A stretch of 64,000 nt of DNA from NCBI RefSeq assembly GCF_000327385.1, contig NW_008708401.1:1998500-2062499 (forward strand), read 5' to 3'. Made by a program: the position numbers and the translations under genes. Below, one piece after another: positions 1-15,000 of this stretch. This stretch comes from Lottia gigantea. Lineage: Eukaryota; Mollusca; Gastropoda; Lottiidae. A model generated the notes under the pieces. It worked only from the letters and a program-made list of their open reading frames with translations, was not told the DNA's origin and ran no database searches. Each line of letters opens with the position of its first letter. The first letter of the stretch is position 1.

Positions 1-3000
1 CATATTTACGTCATCTCCACCATAGAGAAGGTCCATGCTTACAAGGATAACAATCTGGCTTTCTTTGCTTTGAAGAAATCTTACTAAAACTATCTATGCG
101 TATCAGCTAATTTGATTGGAATAATGAGAAATAAGAAATTATTTTGCTGCAAATTCACCCTGTTACCATTCCTTGTTACCATTCCCCATAAAATTATATT
201 ATATTGATGTTTCTGTTTCTGGTAGAGGGTCTCTACAGCTTGTATCTGATTTTAACCTAAAACGATTTATTGAAAGTTAACGATTTTGCCAGTTCTTTCA
301 ACTTTGACATGATTTATCTTCATCATTGGTTTACCTGTCAAAATTTCATCACTTTCTGTGTTAATAGGTAACTAATTATCATCAATCTCATACCTTCCAA
401 ATATTAATTACCTTTCTCTTCTCTTTATTGTGGCACATCAGACTTGTGGTGCATCAGACACCATCAGACACAGGAAGCAGCCATTATAACCAGGAAATAT
501 CTTGGGAATTCCAGCTCACACTTACTCATAATTGGAATCAAATGAGAAAATTACTAGAATTTGAGTAATTGAAGTATGTTATGTCTAGCTGCAGACTACC
601 ATTTTGGATTAGATCAATTTTCGTTATAATCATGAAAACTTTAGACAACCTAATCTTTTTGACTTTTGTGTCAGTTTTGTTTATGAGATTGATTACTGGA
701 AAATTTTGTTACATAAGTTTACTCTTTTCAAAAGACAGATCTGTACCTCTTTGATAATGATATAGTTATAGTTTGATTTGGACAAATTTTTTCTGGAGGT
801 ATGTTTACGAAAGGAAACAACAAACATGATAACTCTAGCGCTCTGGTTTGAAATATCTCTTTCTCTGATTCATGACAAATAGGTCTGACATCAAAAAATC
901 TAAAAGCCACAGACCCCACATGTCAGTAACTAGCTACTACTGTCAGGAACCAGTCTGTGAATCACAGAGAAATTTATCAGATGTGAGCATTGTTAGAAAT
1001 ACTTGAGTAGAAAATCAGCGTCTGATATAGCGGCCATTTTTAATAACTACTAGGTCTGAACTCGTTATTCTTAATATCCTTAATTAGTGGGAATTCATTT
1101 TCATTTAACAGCTATCAGTTAATATCATACATTATACTCTAATACTACTCTATTGATGGTAATTACTGGACATTTCAAATCATTTCACTCAGAACTTTCT
1201 TTGAAAATCTCTGTCCACTTCATCAGATCGTTACTATGTACCGTCTCTACCCCCTACTTCGGTCATATTTTTTCACAATAGTTACATCCTTGATTGGCTA
1301 ATTGTATCGGAAGCCTAATTGATGTGGGAGCTAATTTTAACGAATATTACCGTCTAAATATCAGAAGTTCCCTACTCTGTCTCAATGAAATGGGTAATCA
1401 AGTCTAGATGAGGCAGATTTAGGCTGTAATTTTTGATGTGAATGTGTTTCTACTGATAATGGTATTAAGATTCCTGCCAAGGTTCCACTTTTGTCTGATT
1501 GAATCTCAGACGCATGTCAACTATAGAACTACTTGAGTATATATTCCAATGTCTGTACATTGTAAAAAGACAATTTCAAGAGATGTTAAGTTTTTTAATT
1601 AAACTGAATTGTATGTAGGACTTGGCAAGAGTATGCCAGGAATGTCATTCATTGATTTCTTTTTCTAGTGAAACATTTAACAGTCATTCTTAATTGAAGA
1701 GATCTTTGTTGGATCTAGCAAATATATTGTGTAAATTTTACTTGTATCTGATATAAAGATGTTTTCTCTTGATCTAAGAATCTAATGAAAGTTTCAGAAA
1801 CACCTAGATTCATTTCATTTCTAAGTGCATCTCTCATTTCAATCCAAACTCTGTAGCCTATTTTAAAGTGCTTGATACATTCAACACATGGGACTAGGCC
1901 TAGGTTTGAGATATTTTCATCAGTGATAACATTTGTAAAGATTATGAATTCTGTAACCTGTATTAAAAATCAGAAAAAGAACAATTTATATTTTGTAGCC
2001 TGAACAGCTCTCACTTTCACTGTTTAAATCTTCATATTAATACAACTTTGTCAATGTTTATTATGAATTTACACAATTTCTCATGTAGATAAAAAAGAAA
2101 GCTTTAATCCTGATACGCCTACAGGTCTTATTGACGTCAAAACTGACATATATAACTCAAATCTTTATTAATATATACTGTAACCATGACTGTTTCATTT
2201 CTTAATCTTGGTGAAGGTGATATTAATATTGACTGCAAGATCTTTGAAACTGCACTTAAAAAATTTGTACCAATGATTTGACATGCCATAATTAATTAAA
2301 AATATTTGATAATACTTGGCTTTTACTAGAATACTTCCTATCTAACCATCAAGTGCAAAATCAGATTTCCTTAATCTTAATATTAATTGTTATAGTCCTA
2401 AATATACTGGCTGATGATTCCAAATCAGCATCCCTGCATCTGACAATTCTACAAATTTTTGTTGATTTTTATGAAAGTAACCCAGTGAAAGAGACTAAGT
2501 ACTCTGTCTTTGAAAATCTTTAAGAATCAGCTTAAACCTGCAAGTGAAAAGCATTCCTGGCAATCTTACCAGAACATAAACAAAGTGTATGTTAGAGGGC
2601 TGTAGGAATTTATTGGCATTTTATCTAGTCCATTACCACATGCCTTACACATGTTCCTGATTTTATTTCACCATTTTAACATAACTCTTCAATTGACCAT
2701 GGGTCATCATCATATATATCATAATGGACCAATGATAATTGAGTATTGTAGGGTGAAAAGTCAATTTGAAAAGAAAACATGATACCAGAAGTCTAATATT
2801 CAGTACTCATGTACTGGTAGGGCGTAAATAAAAGTTCTGTATTTACAAGGTTTATAACTAGAACTTGTTGTAATAAAGACTTTCCTGAAATCGAAAACCC
2901 TTAAGTTTGTTTTAAACTAGTTTTTATTTCGATGAAGAGCACACCTGCTAATTGGCTATATTTCTATCTCTGAAACATTTTTTTTTTTCACGGAATTATA

Positions 3001-6000
3001 CCTTGGAGATTATATTCAACTCCAAATACCAAGATCCTTTGAACTTTACAAAAAAGGAAATCTGCACAAGATTTTTAAAAAGTAGACTAATAAACATATT
3101 GATTATTGCACTTTTTTATAGAGTTATTGTCCTTGTTAAGAGTTGTTGAGTGATGGCTGAGCATGTTTTAAATATTTAGGGAATACTTAATGAAGAAGGG
3201 CACGGAACAGAAATCAATGAGTTGGAGGTGACCTTGTTTATTGAAAACCAATAAAATATCAGAGATTTCTGCACAATGACCTTTTGTGGTTTTTGTGAGT
3301 AAAGAAATTGAAGAGTTAATGTATATGTATTGAGGTAATATTGTACTGTCTGATGATTGAGAATGTGATATTATTATATTACTTCTATTTATTACAAAGT
3401 TATTAGATTTTGTCCTTTCAAATGATTAGTTTTCCCAATATATCCTAGTTTTATTTGCATAGTCCAAATCACAGTCTTGAGTTCTTTCTATGGGTGATAT
3501 GAACCATTTAAACTATTTACATTCAATTTTCTGAAAAAGCTAAAAAGAGTTTTGTTATTGTTCTTTGCAAAGGGAAAACATTTAATCTTTGCTATCACTT
3601 TCATACTTATTTAGATCATATAACCGACAAGTAAGTACTTGTTTTGAGGCTTTGATCTTTTTTGGACAGATTCATGAGTGTCTTTATATAGATCCCATGC
3701 TTCTTTACATCAGCTCAGGAAAATCCAGGAGTGTCTACATTCCCAATCACAAACTTACCACAAGATTCAATCTGGCCTGTTATCTGAAACAATCTTAATG
3801 AATTGAAATTTTCTTCTAAAGATTAATCACAAGATCAATACATGGCTGTTTGGAGTGAGACTAAATCTAGAATTCTACATTACCAGCATTCTTACAAAGC
3901 TAACATACCTCAATAAATCTTCCCTTGGTCTGTAGACATTCAAATCAATCACAGTCTCACATTACCAGCGTAGAAAATCGAAAAAGACGCGTCATTAGTC
4001 GGCTAGAAATGAGAAATCTCTTTACATTTCAGAAAGTATTGGTATATATAGGTAAATCAATTAATGATATGGGCTGTAATAGAACGCGAAGGACATGTCC
4101 ACTATCTGCAAGATTTCATTCAATATCCTGACTCAGATAGTCTGGCAATCACATAAAGTAAGCGAGTCATGAAAGATTGAATACAATCCGCCATCCACTT
4201 TCGTCAGACTATAATCTGATTGAAATAGATTTCCTTGGCTTATTGAGTGGTTATAGATAAAAGAAAAGCACTCAAACATTATAAGCAATAATTAAGAGAG
4301 CAGGGTGAAGTGCTGTATGACATGAAATCTAGTCATATATACTGTTAAGACATATTTGGTAGTTATTGACTCTAATACTTAAAGGTCCACGGCCTAGAAA
4401 TTTTAGTATAGAAACATTAGGACATTACATTGTATTATACCAAAGAAGCCGCTTGAAACATCAATCAATGAAAGTATGTAATGAAACACTTTTAAACTTG
4501 TTGTAGTAAAGGGTCAAAGTTCATAAATTTGATTATTTTCATTTAATACAAGAATATTCAAACTTAATAAACCTAAAACCACCTAATTTGCAAAATATCT
4601 CTTCAAAGCTAATTTTATTTTTGTAAAAATGATAGCACTGAAGTCAAACTTTTTCTAAGGAATTTGATTTCTTGTACCCTTCGGTAAAGGATTGACCAAG
4701 TAATGTGATGAAAAAACTTTGCCGGCAGTCCTACTTTAAGATGTAGCGTGATAGATCATATACTAACAAGACATGGCTGCCATTATCTATTTATTGTGGG
4801 ATATTTACGTCTGATTCCACTGTCATTTCTCTTCTTTCAATTCTAAATGACAACCTCAAATTATCTTTTTTTCGTAAATCTTGTGGATATCTTTAATTAT
4901 TGTCTCAGCACTCCTGTACTAAGAGTTTGTCTTGGAATTCTGATTGGCCTAAAAAATTTTAATTTATATGACAGGATGGCTATTACAAGAAGTAATTCTG
5001 AGGAGTAAAAAAACTCAAAATAACTTGTTGTAAAACAGATATTAGATTTTTTCTGAATACATATATCTATCATAAATGCCAGACTTTGGGACAAATGTTA
5101 AAGGTATTGTAAAGGAAATCTAGTTGTTGTAATCCAATATCACAGTATTTGTCTATATAGAGAAACATTATATATAGTAAGTTAGAACTTATCGTAAAAT
5201 CCAATCTTATAACGGTGCGAAGAAGCTCATTACTCTGAGAATAAGTCATTTCGTCTCCTGACTTATGAACATTGGGTTTGAGCAAACAAAATACAGCTCT
5301 CAGTGACTTCATTTTACATGTTTTCTTATCGTTCTTCTATTGATTGGTCAATATGAGAGAGAAATTGGCAGTATTGAATTTCACTACAACCCAATACCAA
5401 CAATCATCATTTCTTACAGAGTTTTCATGCTTCCTCGAATGGAAATCACTTTTCATGAAAAAGCAAAGCGATTGGTTTTGATCTATTTTCTTCTTGATTG
5501 CCAAGATTTAGAAAAATCTTTATTTATGGTCTGATGGAATTGAATTCCAGAGAAAATTGAGATCTCATTTACAATAGATTTTTTCTTCTATCTCCTATAC
5601 ATCTTAGGATTTTTCTAGTCTTCATTTATTTCCTGACCGACTTGACTAGATTGTTTTTAAAATGTTCAAGGTCACACATTAAATGGAATAAAATGAGGGC
5701 TTTGCACGTTTGGCCAATTTAATAGAAATGATTATTTGATTCAAAGTGGTTACTTTTTTTCAAGGAAGATACAGATAAAAAATGTGCTTAGATGAAAAAG
5801 TATTAAATTTATGATGCCTATGATTCACGTCTGGCATTGTTTTTAGTTTTGTTTATCACCATAACACAAATGTTTGTTTATTATCAGTACAATGATATTT
5901 ATGATACAAGTGTGATACAGAGACAAATGTTTATATATGTTGCCAGATTAGATCATGCTATCATGACTTTATGACAGTTCCATTACTTACATCTTCATTG

Positions 6001-9000
6001 TTTTCTCATTCTGGAGACCTTTTTTCTATAAGTTAATCATGGTGTTTTCTCGCCTCACTTACTCTTACGATTTAATGATAATTAGCAAGTTTTCTTGCTA
6101 GAACTCAGTGAAATCATGGGTATTTAATGTAATATTGATTTTAATACATTCTTCTGTTGATGAAGATAAAAAAGTGACAATGATTTCAAAGAGAATGTCT
6201 TTATCTCCCTTTATTATTCATAAGTTGACTATTTTTACCTCCTTTGATGTGATCTCTAATAAAAACTACATCTTAATTGAATCTAATAGTGTCTCCAACA
6301 AAATGTCAATGTGGACTAAACATTAATAGGCCTATTTGATCTTGTTTTAAAGAATTGTAAAAGATTCCTGGCATATCCATTTATCCATTGACATTCAGAC
6401 CATTACCATTCCAGAATATCCGACTTATGCTACTTTTCAATCTGGATCTGAATGATGCATTATGGGAATAAATATGTCAGTATGATGGATCATTTGATTC
6501 CTGTCAACACTTACCAAGGTCATATCAGATTTACTTGACACTGCCATATGGGATAGCATAAAGTCTCTCAGCTCCTAGACCTACCAGAAAGACCTTTTGC
6601 TATCTCTTTAACACAGAATATAGATATATAATCTACTGTATCCTGTATTATTGATTGCCCACTAATAGTTAACACATATAAAAGCTATTTTTCTGTTTGT
6701 TTTAGATTGTTTTGTTTTTATTAATCAATGTATTGTTTAGAACAATAAAGAGATGTTTTGCTGGAAGGGAATTCTAGAATATAGATCAAAACTATAATAA
6801 TAAGTTTGACATTGTCATGATACTGACAAGTGAAAATATAGATGTCAAGCTTAAGAGTCAAATTGTGGACATTTTGGGTCCATATGTGTAGCTTCTCTAA
6901 GGTAGACATTCTCCTAACCTTAACTCTTCTTATCTTCTGGTGATTTGGGTGGAAATTCAGATAAGTGTTGAACAAGAGCACCTTTACAAAATAATAAGGA
7001 TCTATTAGAGAGGGAGAACTTATTCAGCTGTTTTAAATAAGATGTTGCAGCTTACCAAAAGATTAACGCTTTTTTCAAGTCACCAGAAATCTAATACACT
7101 ATTGTCTCATATTAATTTGACTTTCTGATCAACTCATCAAGGTATTTGGAGGGAATCCAGAAAGATTTTTAAAGAATTAACTTTGAATCTATAGAGATAA
7201 TAGTGTATGTTTGACATTTTGGCAAAAAATGTCTACCAACATCTGCTAGCAACTTGGTTGCAAATGACTCCTGGTAGTTGATAAATAATATATTGGCAAA
7301 GCAAGTGATTAGTGAGGAAGGTTAGTGAGTATTATTGACAGGTGAGAGTGATTGACAAGCAAGTGTTAAAACTATTAATTCTTTCTACCATACCATCAAT
7401 TATATACTGCCATCAATGTAGTTTGTTTTGAACCTAAGAGTGAAAACAAAGCATGGTGTTTAGATTATAATGTATAGTATTCTGAAATAATATTTCTACC
7501 AGGAGGTCGAGAAAAAATCTTCAAATAAAAATCATCTGAAGTATAGGGCAGTAAAAAGATCAAAATATATCCTGATTCAAGAATTACTTGGTTATTTAAC
7601 ATCTAATATATGATTAAATGATTCCATTTTCAATTTATATCTACTGGTAGCTCAGTTTTTGTATATTTGAATTTTCCAAGCATTGATAAGTTTAATTTGA
7701 TGTGCATGATAGTGCTACAAAGTAATTGTGGCATTACTAGTAGTATCAGACATACATATCATTACCCAAAGTTATTTACTACACAAAGGTAACTTTTTTC
7801 CACTAACCAACTACAAGACCCCTTCACATGTAACAGACTTTGTGGTGAAAAGTATAAAGTGTATTTGACAGACAAACATCTTTCATGATATAAAGTTCTA
7901 TTATAGTCTACTCAGGGACCTTATGCTAAAGATATCGCAATTAAACTACATTTTCAAGGTCTATTGGGTCATTATCTGTCACAATATTTTTAATTTATGC
8001 ATATTTCTGGTAAAGAATATATTGATTGTCTCACTAATTGGTATTTTTATCCACAAATGATGACAAAATCATGTTTAATATATTCATGCTTATTGATAAA
8101 AACTTGCCAATCAATGTGTACAAAATTGATTTGCTCTGTAGCTTTATAGGCAGCGAATTGGATTTCCATCTGCTAGGCCATCAGGTGCTGATGATAATCT
8201 TCCAAGGCTATGGTTCTGATGTTTCAATAACCCCAATTGTGACTTCTACTCATTTGATATCCATCTTTGGTGAGAGAATCTACTGTAATATCAAAATATC
8301 TACCCCTAAAAGTACAGTGATAATTGGATGTGGGTTGATTAACATTTGGTATTGGTATGACCAACATGGATTAAACTTACACTGTATACCGAGTACGCGA
8401 GTTCAAACATTACCATTGACTTAATACTCAGACGTCAATGAGCTCTATCTAAATATGACCTGACCAGGAAATGGCCGAAATACCGAAAACACCATTAATG
8501 GTATTCCTTTCATGTCCTGACTTCTAACATATTTTTCATATCACGTCCCTGTGTTTTTTTAAGAGTAAAATATTCTGTGAACTATAAAGTCTCACCACAC
8601 CTCAATGATATGCTACAAGTGTAAACATTAATGTCAATTATTTGATATTACCTCCCTTCGTAAACAGACGGCTTCATTGTCCGTAGGGCGACGTACAATG
8701 TAGCAGTGTCTGATATCCGCATACCATCATAGACTAGATTAATACAGTCTCAATACCTACCATCCTACTCATTCTAAATTTAACTTATTCAAACACCCGC
8801 AGATTATTTTTACATGCGATGAATACAATTCTAAACTAATTAGGTACTGCCCACTTTACTGTTAATAAATGGCAGTCGAAAAATTAGGTTAATTTGTGTA
8901 CAAAAGTACAATTTTTATTTGCGTTATTTTTAGAATGAGTCAGATTGGTAGATTTTCTTCATCTTTCTAGAATAGTTTTCAAAATGTTTAATAGTCACTG

Positions 9001-9015
9001 TTTTTATTCTTGCAG
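1..9015. other. non-coding stretch, probably Musashi intron or upstream sequence
   Basis: I see no recognisable exon here. The first supported exon begins at 9016 in the middle of RRM2, so RRM1 and the start of RRM2 must lie further upstream or be hidden here. The sequence is AT-rich with short poly-T runs, and open frames are short with no family signature. Two copies of the octamer TAGGCCTA occur, at 1895-1902 and 6327-6334. I could not find the expected RNP2 strand of RRM2 or an RRM1 motif in any frame. Confidence 0.5.
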
Positions 9016-9098
9016 GTTTCGGGTTTGTTACTTTTGAAACGGAAGATGCAGTAGAAAAAGTTTGTGAAATACATTTCCACGAAATAATGGGTAAAATG
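9016..9098 (+). CDS. msi: Musashi exon: RRM2 RNP1 to alpha2/beta4
   Basis: The acceptor is tgcag before 9016 and the donor is gtaagt after 9098. The exon is 83 nt: two bases finish a Gly codon, then 27 codons read [20 protein letters not shown] and onward to HEIMGKM. FGFVTF is the RNP1 core of an RRM. The [10 protein letters not shown] stretch is diagnostic for Musashi RRM2. It ends on a codon boundary, and the next exon starts with [12 protein letters not shown], as in vertebrate MSI1/MSI2. Confidence 0.95.
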
Positions 9099-12000
9099 GT
9101 AAGTTCATCTCAAAATTAATCACAACCTGAAGAATTGAAAGCCCATTTTAAATTGAGCTTGTCTGAAAAAAAAACTAACATAAAAGTGCATTTATCTCCA
9201 TTGCTAGGTCCTCTGGCATACAGAAAATATTCAATGTTCAATACAAGGGAGTTAACTCTATTTTTATATTTGACTTGTATTGGCATGGCTGTGTTCTTTT
9301 GTCCTTACAGGTTGAATGTAAGAAAGCTCAGCCAAAAGAAGTTATGTTACCTACACAATTAGCACGTGGACGAGGCTTAGCGAGAGGGGCTTTCGGTTAG
9401 TATATTTTATTCAGAGTGCACTTGGACAACCCCTATTCAGTCATCTCGTAACCTTTGGCCTCTTGTTTTCCATGGCAACCAGTTCAAACTTGCATGCTAA
9501 GTAGTGGTTTTATATATTCTGTATAGTGAATAGTTATACTTGAAAAACTAAATCCAAAGTAGTAATAATGGTTATTACTTTATGATAGCCTCCCTCAACC
9601 AGACATCTTGGTGACAGTTAGTGTCTGTTGGCTGGATGAGCGAGTCTATCACAGTAGTGTACAGTTTAGAGCGCAAGTAACATTAGTTAGATCGGTCCCG
9701 GTTTTGACAAACTGCATGACATAGATTCAATGTTTTAATGGGGTTAGACCACAGCAAGTTGTAGAAACTGATGTCACTAATACACTGGGTACCTGGAGCA
9801 TGAGGCCGAGGCTTGGATTGTCCAATCACCATTAACTATTTTTGATTGGATACAATTTAAATTTTCAAAAATTCAAAAAACTTTGAACCAATCAGAAAGA
9901 GTTTTTGATTTTTTTACCTGCTTTAATTGACACCAATTTCACGCTGTAAATGAATTTAGTATGTATTTATATATATATTATATCTATATCTCCACCATAT
10001 AAAAAAATATATCATATTATCATATAACTTCTACAGACCAAGGAATACAAAATAGCTGATTTTTTACATTTCATATGTGTTTTTAATTACATTGCTTTAC
10101 TAAATCATGATTTGGTATTGGTTTGAGAATTGTAAATTAACAGACTTACTATATTTGGTGGTCGCGGTGGTCTGCAGGAGTTGATTAGTATTTCACCGTG
10201 TGGTATCTGCTATCTTGTAACTAGGAAGCAAAAGAATGGCGTGGTCAATGTCGTTGGCCAATAATTTTCTGAGCGAATGCACCCCATATCTGTAATATAT
10301 ATATATAATATACAGTTATATATATAAATATTTAGAATTGCACCACTTAATTTAGTGTGAATTTTTCAAATGTGACGGCTGCCTACTATTTAGTGTACGT
10401 TGTCATCATTGTGTGTGCTTTTTATTCTGCTGTGACATCTGATTGTCCCTTTTTCTAATCGTATCCATAGTTACGGAAGATGGTGAGGTGGTGTGGGAAG
10501 TTCCGAATGATATGGTCAATCTACAGGATATGTGTAAGTTGCATGAATGGACACTGAAATGATCTCCATTACTGAAAACTCTCGTTGCCATGTCGTTGGC
10601 CACAAATATGACTTTGATTGAATTGAAAATTTAGAATTTTTAGAATGAAATGATGTTATTTTCACGTACAATTTGAAGAGTTTAAAAGATAATTTAGTCG
10701 GCTGTGACCAGGCAATGAGTTGTTGGGATTTGCTGAAATATGGTTTTTGATACAAAAACTGTATTTCACTGATCAAAATGGAGATTAATCTAAATGAATG
10801 CATGGAAATATTTTGTTTCATCAACACCTCAAAAGCTATTGGGAAGACTGTCTTTCTGGATTTTGGGCAAAAGTCACTTACAAAAATTTGAAAAAGGTTT
10901 ATGTATCTATTGGATGAAACAAAGAATTATTTGCATGTTTTATTACCTACCCCATACTAACTGCTTTATTCTGCAATACTAACTCTAACCAACTTCACTT
11001 TGTTAATTTAATTCAAAACTGTCAAATCTATGAATGTTTGCTCTTAAAATTTTATCTCAATTAGCCAGTCATGTTTAACTGGAAATTCATAGTATGTATT
11101 TATGAATGAGACAAATTTTCAACAATTTTTTTCCTTAAGGAAATATGCCATTACCCGGTATATCAGAAAAATTAGGCATCAAACTTTTTGGCAGATATGT
11201 GGGAAATATATTGATATCTAAGTTGACTTTTGAGTTTATAAGATATGTAATGATTTTTTTATGATATATTCTGTAAATGATTCAATGTAACTTTTTAAGT
11301 ATGAAAATGAACTGAAAGTTTGATTTTAAAAAATTCATATGATTACAAAATTGAACTCATTACAAAATGACTCAATAATGGAGCAAAAATATTCATAGAT
11401 TTTATGTGTTTTTGCTTGTAAATATATGCATGTTGATTTGTTTTGTTTACAGCTTTGCTATTATGTTGTTTAGTTTTTATTCCAAATTTGTTTTTGAATC
11501 CTGATTCCTTAAATTATGTTCAGTTGCCATGGAAACTAAGTTTCTACTATTTCGAATATATTTTATTCACAGGTAGGTATGGAAAGAAGAAAATGATGAA
11601 ACATTTTTTTTTCTATCATTTCATCGTTAATCCATGCATGATCTAATTAATAATCTCTTGATTATTATAGTTTTAATTAAAGCATGAAAACTGGTAATTG
11701 AGGTCTTAATTTCAAAGAATTGCACGAAGTTAATTAATTAATTTATTCATTAATTCATAATTTTATTTTTTCCTTGCATGTCCTTGTCAAACATGTTGTT
11801 TTTTGTGAAAAAATTCATCCTCTCGATTTCAAATTATTATTTTTGTGTTTTTGACCCTTATCAATAATTTCCCTTTATTCCATCAATGTTCAACATCTTA
11901 CCATTAAATGTTTCAAATTTACCTTAATATATATAATGAGTATTTGTTTTCGACATCTTTAACTTGTAGATAGAGTTTTTTTAAAATGAGAATTATTTTG

Positions 12001-15000
12001 ACATTTGCTATATTTTTTAACTTCGCTCCTTTTTTTTTTTACGATGAAAAGTACATCAGCTATTTTGAAACTATTTGCATATTATACATACAAGAAACTA
12101 AATTTAAAGAAAACAATTTTGTTGCTTATATAGGTGATATAAGATAAATTGTTTGTAGAAATCATTTAGCTTAATAATTCTGTAGTCTTTCAGATTTTTA
12201 TGTTTTTGGGATGGTATATTTCAGGCTATTTACCCAGCATTCCTGGTTTTGCTGCGTATGGCCGAGGGATCCCAGCCTTCAGCCCAGCTGGCTACTATTA
12301 TCCAGGTATGGAGTTACTTCATTTAGCCTCATGGTATCCTGATACACCACTTGGGTTCTAGGATAGTTTCTTTTTTATTCGGAGAAGGTGGCGTTATGAT
12401 TCATTTCATATGCAACTTGAACTGACATATCAGTGTTTTTAACAATGTACTACATGACGACAAGGCAACGAGATTCTGGGTTCTGGGGATTTCTTCATAC
12501 GTCAGTTTGGTCAACATTTCAATCAAATTTATTCAAATCGAAGACTTGCAAAAAATTTTCTGCATTGAAATTTGAATGTTTTTTTATGAGAAAATTTCAT
12601 GACTTTATTTGAATTCTGAGGTTTTTGAAAATTTTCAAAATACATTTGCAGGTATTTTCAAAATCTTGTTTTGATCTGTTAATAATGATGGCATTTGTAA
12701 ATATATTTTAAATCAAATGGCAAATAATAAAAGCATGTTGATAGCAGCTGACATGAAATTCCCACCAAATACCAGACTAAGTGGTTTTATTTTTTGAAAT
12801 GTGCACCTTATGTTTTGAACATGTTGGGCAAGCTGTTTTATGTGGCACAGATATGTGTCTTTCAATTCGTGCCAAAACACCTTTTTTCAGATTTTTTGTC
12901 AAATTTGTATTTTTGTGTCATTATTTGGATATTTTGGTAGCTTTTGATTGGGTTTTATGACGTAATTGAAGATTTTTTAATTTGGTTGTGTTTACCTGAA
13001 TTTTTTTTTATTTCATTGCAATACATCAAGAAAGATAACTCTTTACCTTTCATCATTTTAAGCACAGTTATCTCCCATTTTATAGATAACTGATGTATGC
13101 ATGAATATTTTGGGATTTGAATTGCTATTTTGTGAATTTTATTTTATCATATTTTATGATATTTTTAATCAATTGCTACCAAAATCCAGTGTTTTTACAT
13201 TCATTTTAAAAAATTTTTGTCAAATACTCTGTACATATATTATATATAAATATAATATTATTATTAATTATTAATTATTATATTATTATCACCATAATGT
13301 GAATATGTTGTGCCATAGAACGCTATTATATTTAGACTTTCTGCTTTTAGTATCTTCTTTCTTAAGGTCTTTCTTGCTCAAGCCCTGATTTATGGCTCAT
13401 CTTAGGCTCTCGACCATTTCTTAGTTATAATGATAGAAACATTTCATGATTTTACATAGTGCAATACTTATCAGAACATGCATTTAATGTTTTAAGCAAA
13501 TAAATTGATTGGGTGAAACATTTAATTTAAAGCTGAAAAGGTTCAGTTACAGTTTGAATGTAGTAACATGACTGATAAGGTTCAAGACATGTCTTAGGCC
13601 TACAAACCATGTCAGAACTTCAACACAGGAATCGCTAAAAATGGAGCTCCAAAATAACTGAAATGCTTATTGTAATGTTTCTTAGTTGTGGTAGTCAGTA
13701 GTGAGAAGGCAGGATTAATAAACATCGAAATTTCATGAGCCCCTATTTTTTACCACTATATCATTATAGGGGCTAGAGCAAGGAAGTTTTCTGGTTAGTC
13801 AATCAGTTTAGGGTTTGAAATAGTGTGTGTGTATTTATAATGGTATGCTGTGACCAAGACATAACCCAGATTTGCTACTTATACACCCTTGATTTTAAGT
13901 GGACTCTCCGAATAATGTTTGCATTTTATTGTGCAGTTGAGTCCACTTTCAGTCGTGGGTGGTAAAGGGCAATTGAGTTTCAACTGGAAGTTTACATATG
14001 GCATTCCCTGCGTGTTCAAGTTTTCTTTTTTGTGTTTTCACTTCCATATATATCTGTTATATAAGCCTGTTTGATATTCTAAATATGTTTTTATCATCAT
14101 TGTATGGTACAGTTGACCATAAAACGGGTCACTTTGTTATATTTTCAATTTTGTATGTCCACTTACCGCCATAGCAATAAGCGTTATTGGTGCTGCAACG
14201 CATAGCCAAAGTCATTGATTCAATATTATTTGTATTTTCCTTACAACCAGCTATGCATCCTTTTCAAAGGGACTTAAAAGGGATATTTTTGTCTTCTATT
14301 TTCTCCTTAAAGTTTATATCTAAAGATTCTTTGCTTAGTTAAATTGTCATGCTAGCTAGCTTCAAGTGTCATAGCTTAGTATGTAATTGTTAAAGCCATA
14401 ATTAAGTCATTGGTATTATCCAATGGCCAAACTCAGTATTTTTCATGAAATTATTGAGAGTTATTCCCTCTTGATTGCAAGAGGAGATAACTCTGTTTTG
14501 ATTTTCTATCATGATTGTTGAGTCACCACCATACCTCTGTTTTCTGCCTGTGCCAGTCTTTCAGGGTTCCTCAATTCTAAATATTACTAGCAGGAGAATT
14601 ATTTTTAAAATTGTACTTTAATTATTTAACCTTTGTCGAGAAAAATTATCGCGATTTTTAAAAAAATTATTTCTATCTACCCTAATTACAAGTTCAAAAT
14701 GAAGGCGTCTGCGGCTTCTTAATAAATAATTTGATATCTTGTCACCTGTGTATCAAATAAAATCTGATTGTATGATATAAAAACAGAAATGAGATCAACA
14801 AATCGTAATTCTTGATTGTCTGGGTAAAATTATCGTAAAGCTATGATATTATGACAGTAAGGATTTCTATGTAACTATAAACAGGACCCCTTGGTTTTGA
14901 AATTGTAATATTTATTCCTTGTTTGTATATAAGATGTGTTTTTAAAATCACATTATAATTGTTGTCTTGTTGTGTTTATAAAAATCTGACAAAAAAAATT

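Noticed and set aside
8038-8424. 128-codon plus-strand frame before the first Musashi exon
   Set aside because: It starts at a non-ATG codon, has no family motif, is rich in Ile and Leu as AT-rich intron would give, and is not in a supported exon.
9640-9665. miR-2 family member (TATCACAG seed at 9647)
   Set aside because: Only the seed octamer matches; the following bases differ from miR-2/miR-13, and the hairpin phase would put it past the stem end.
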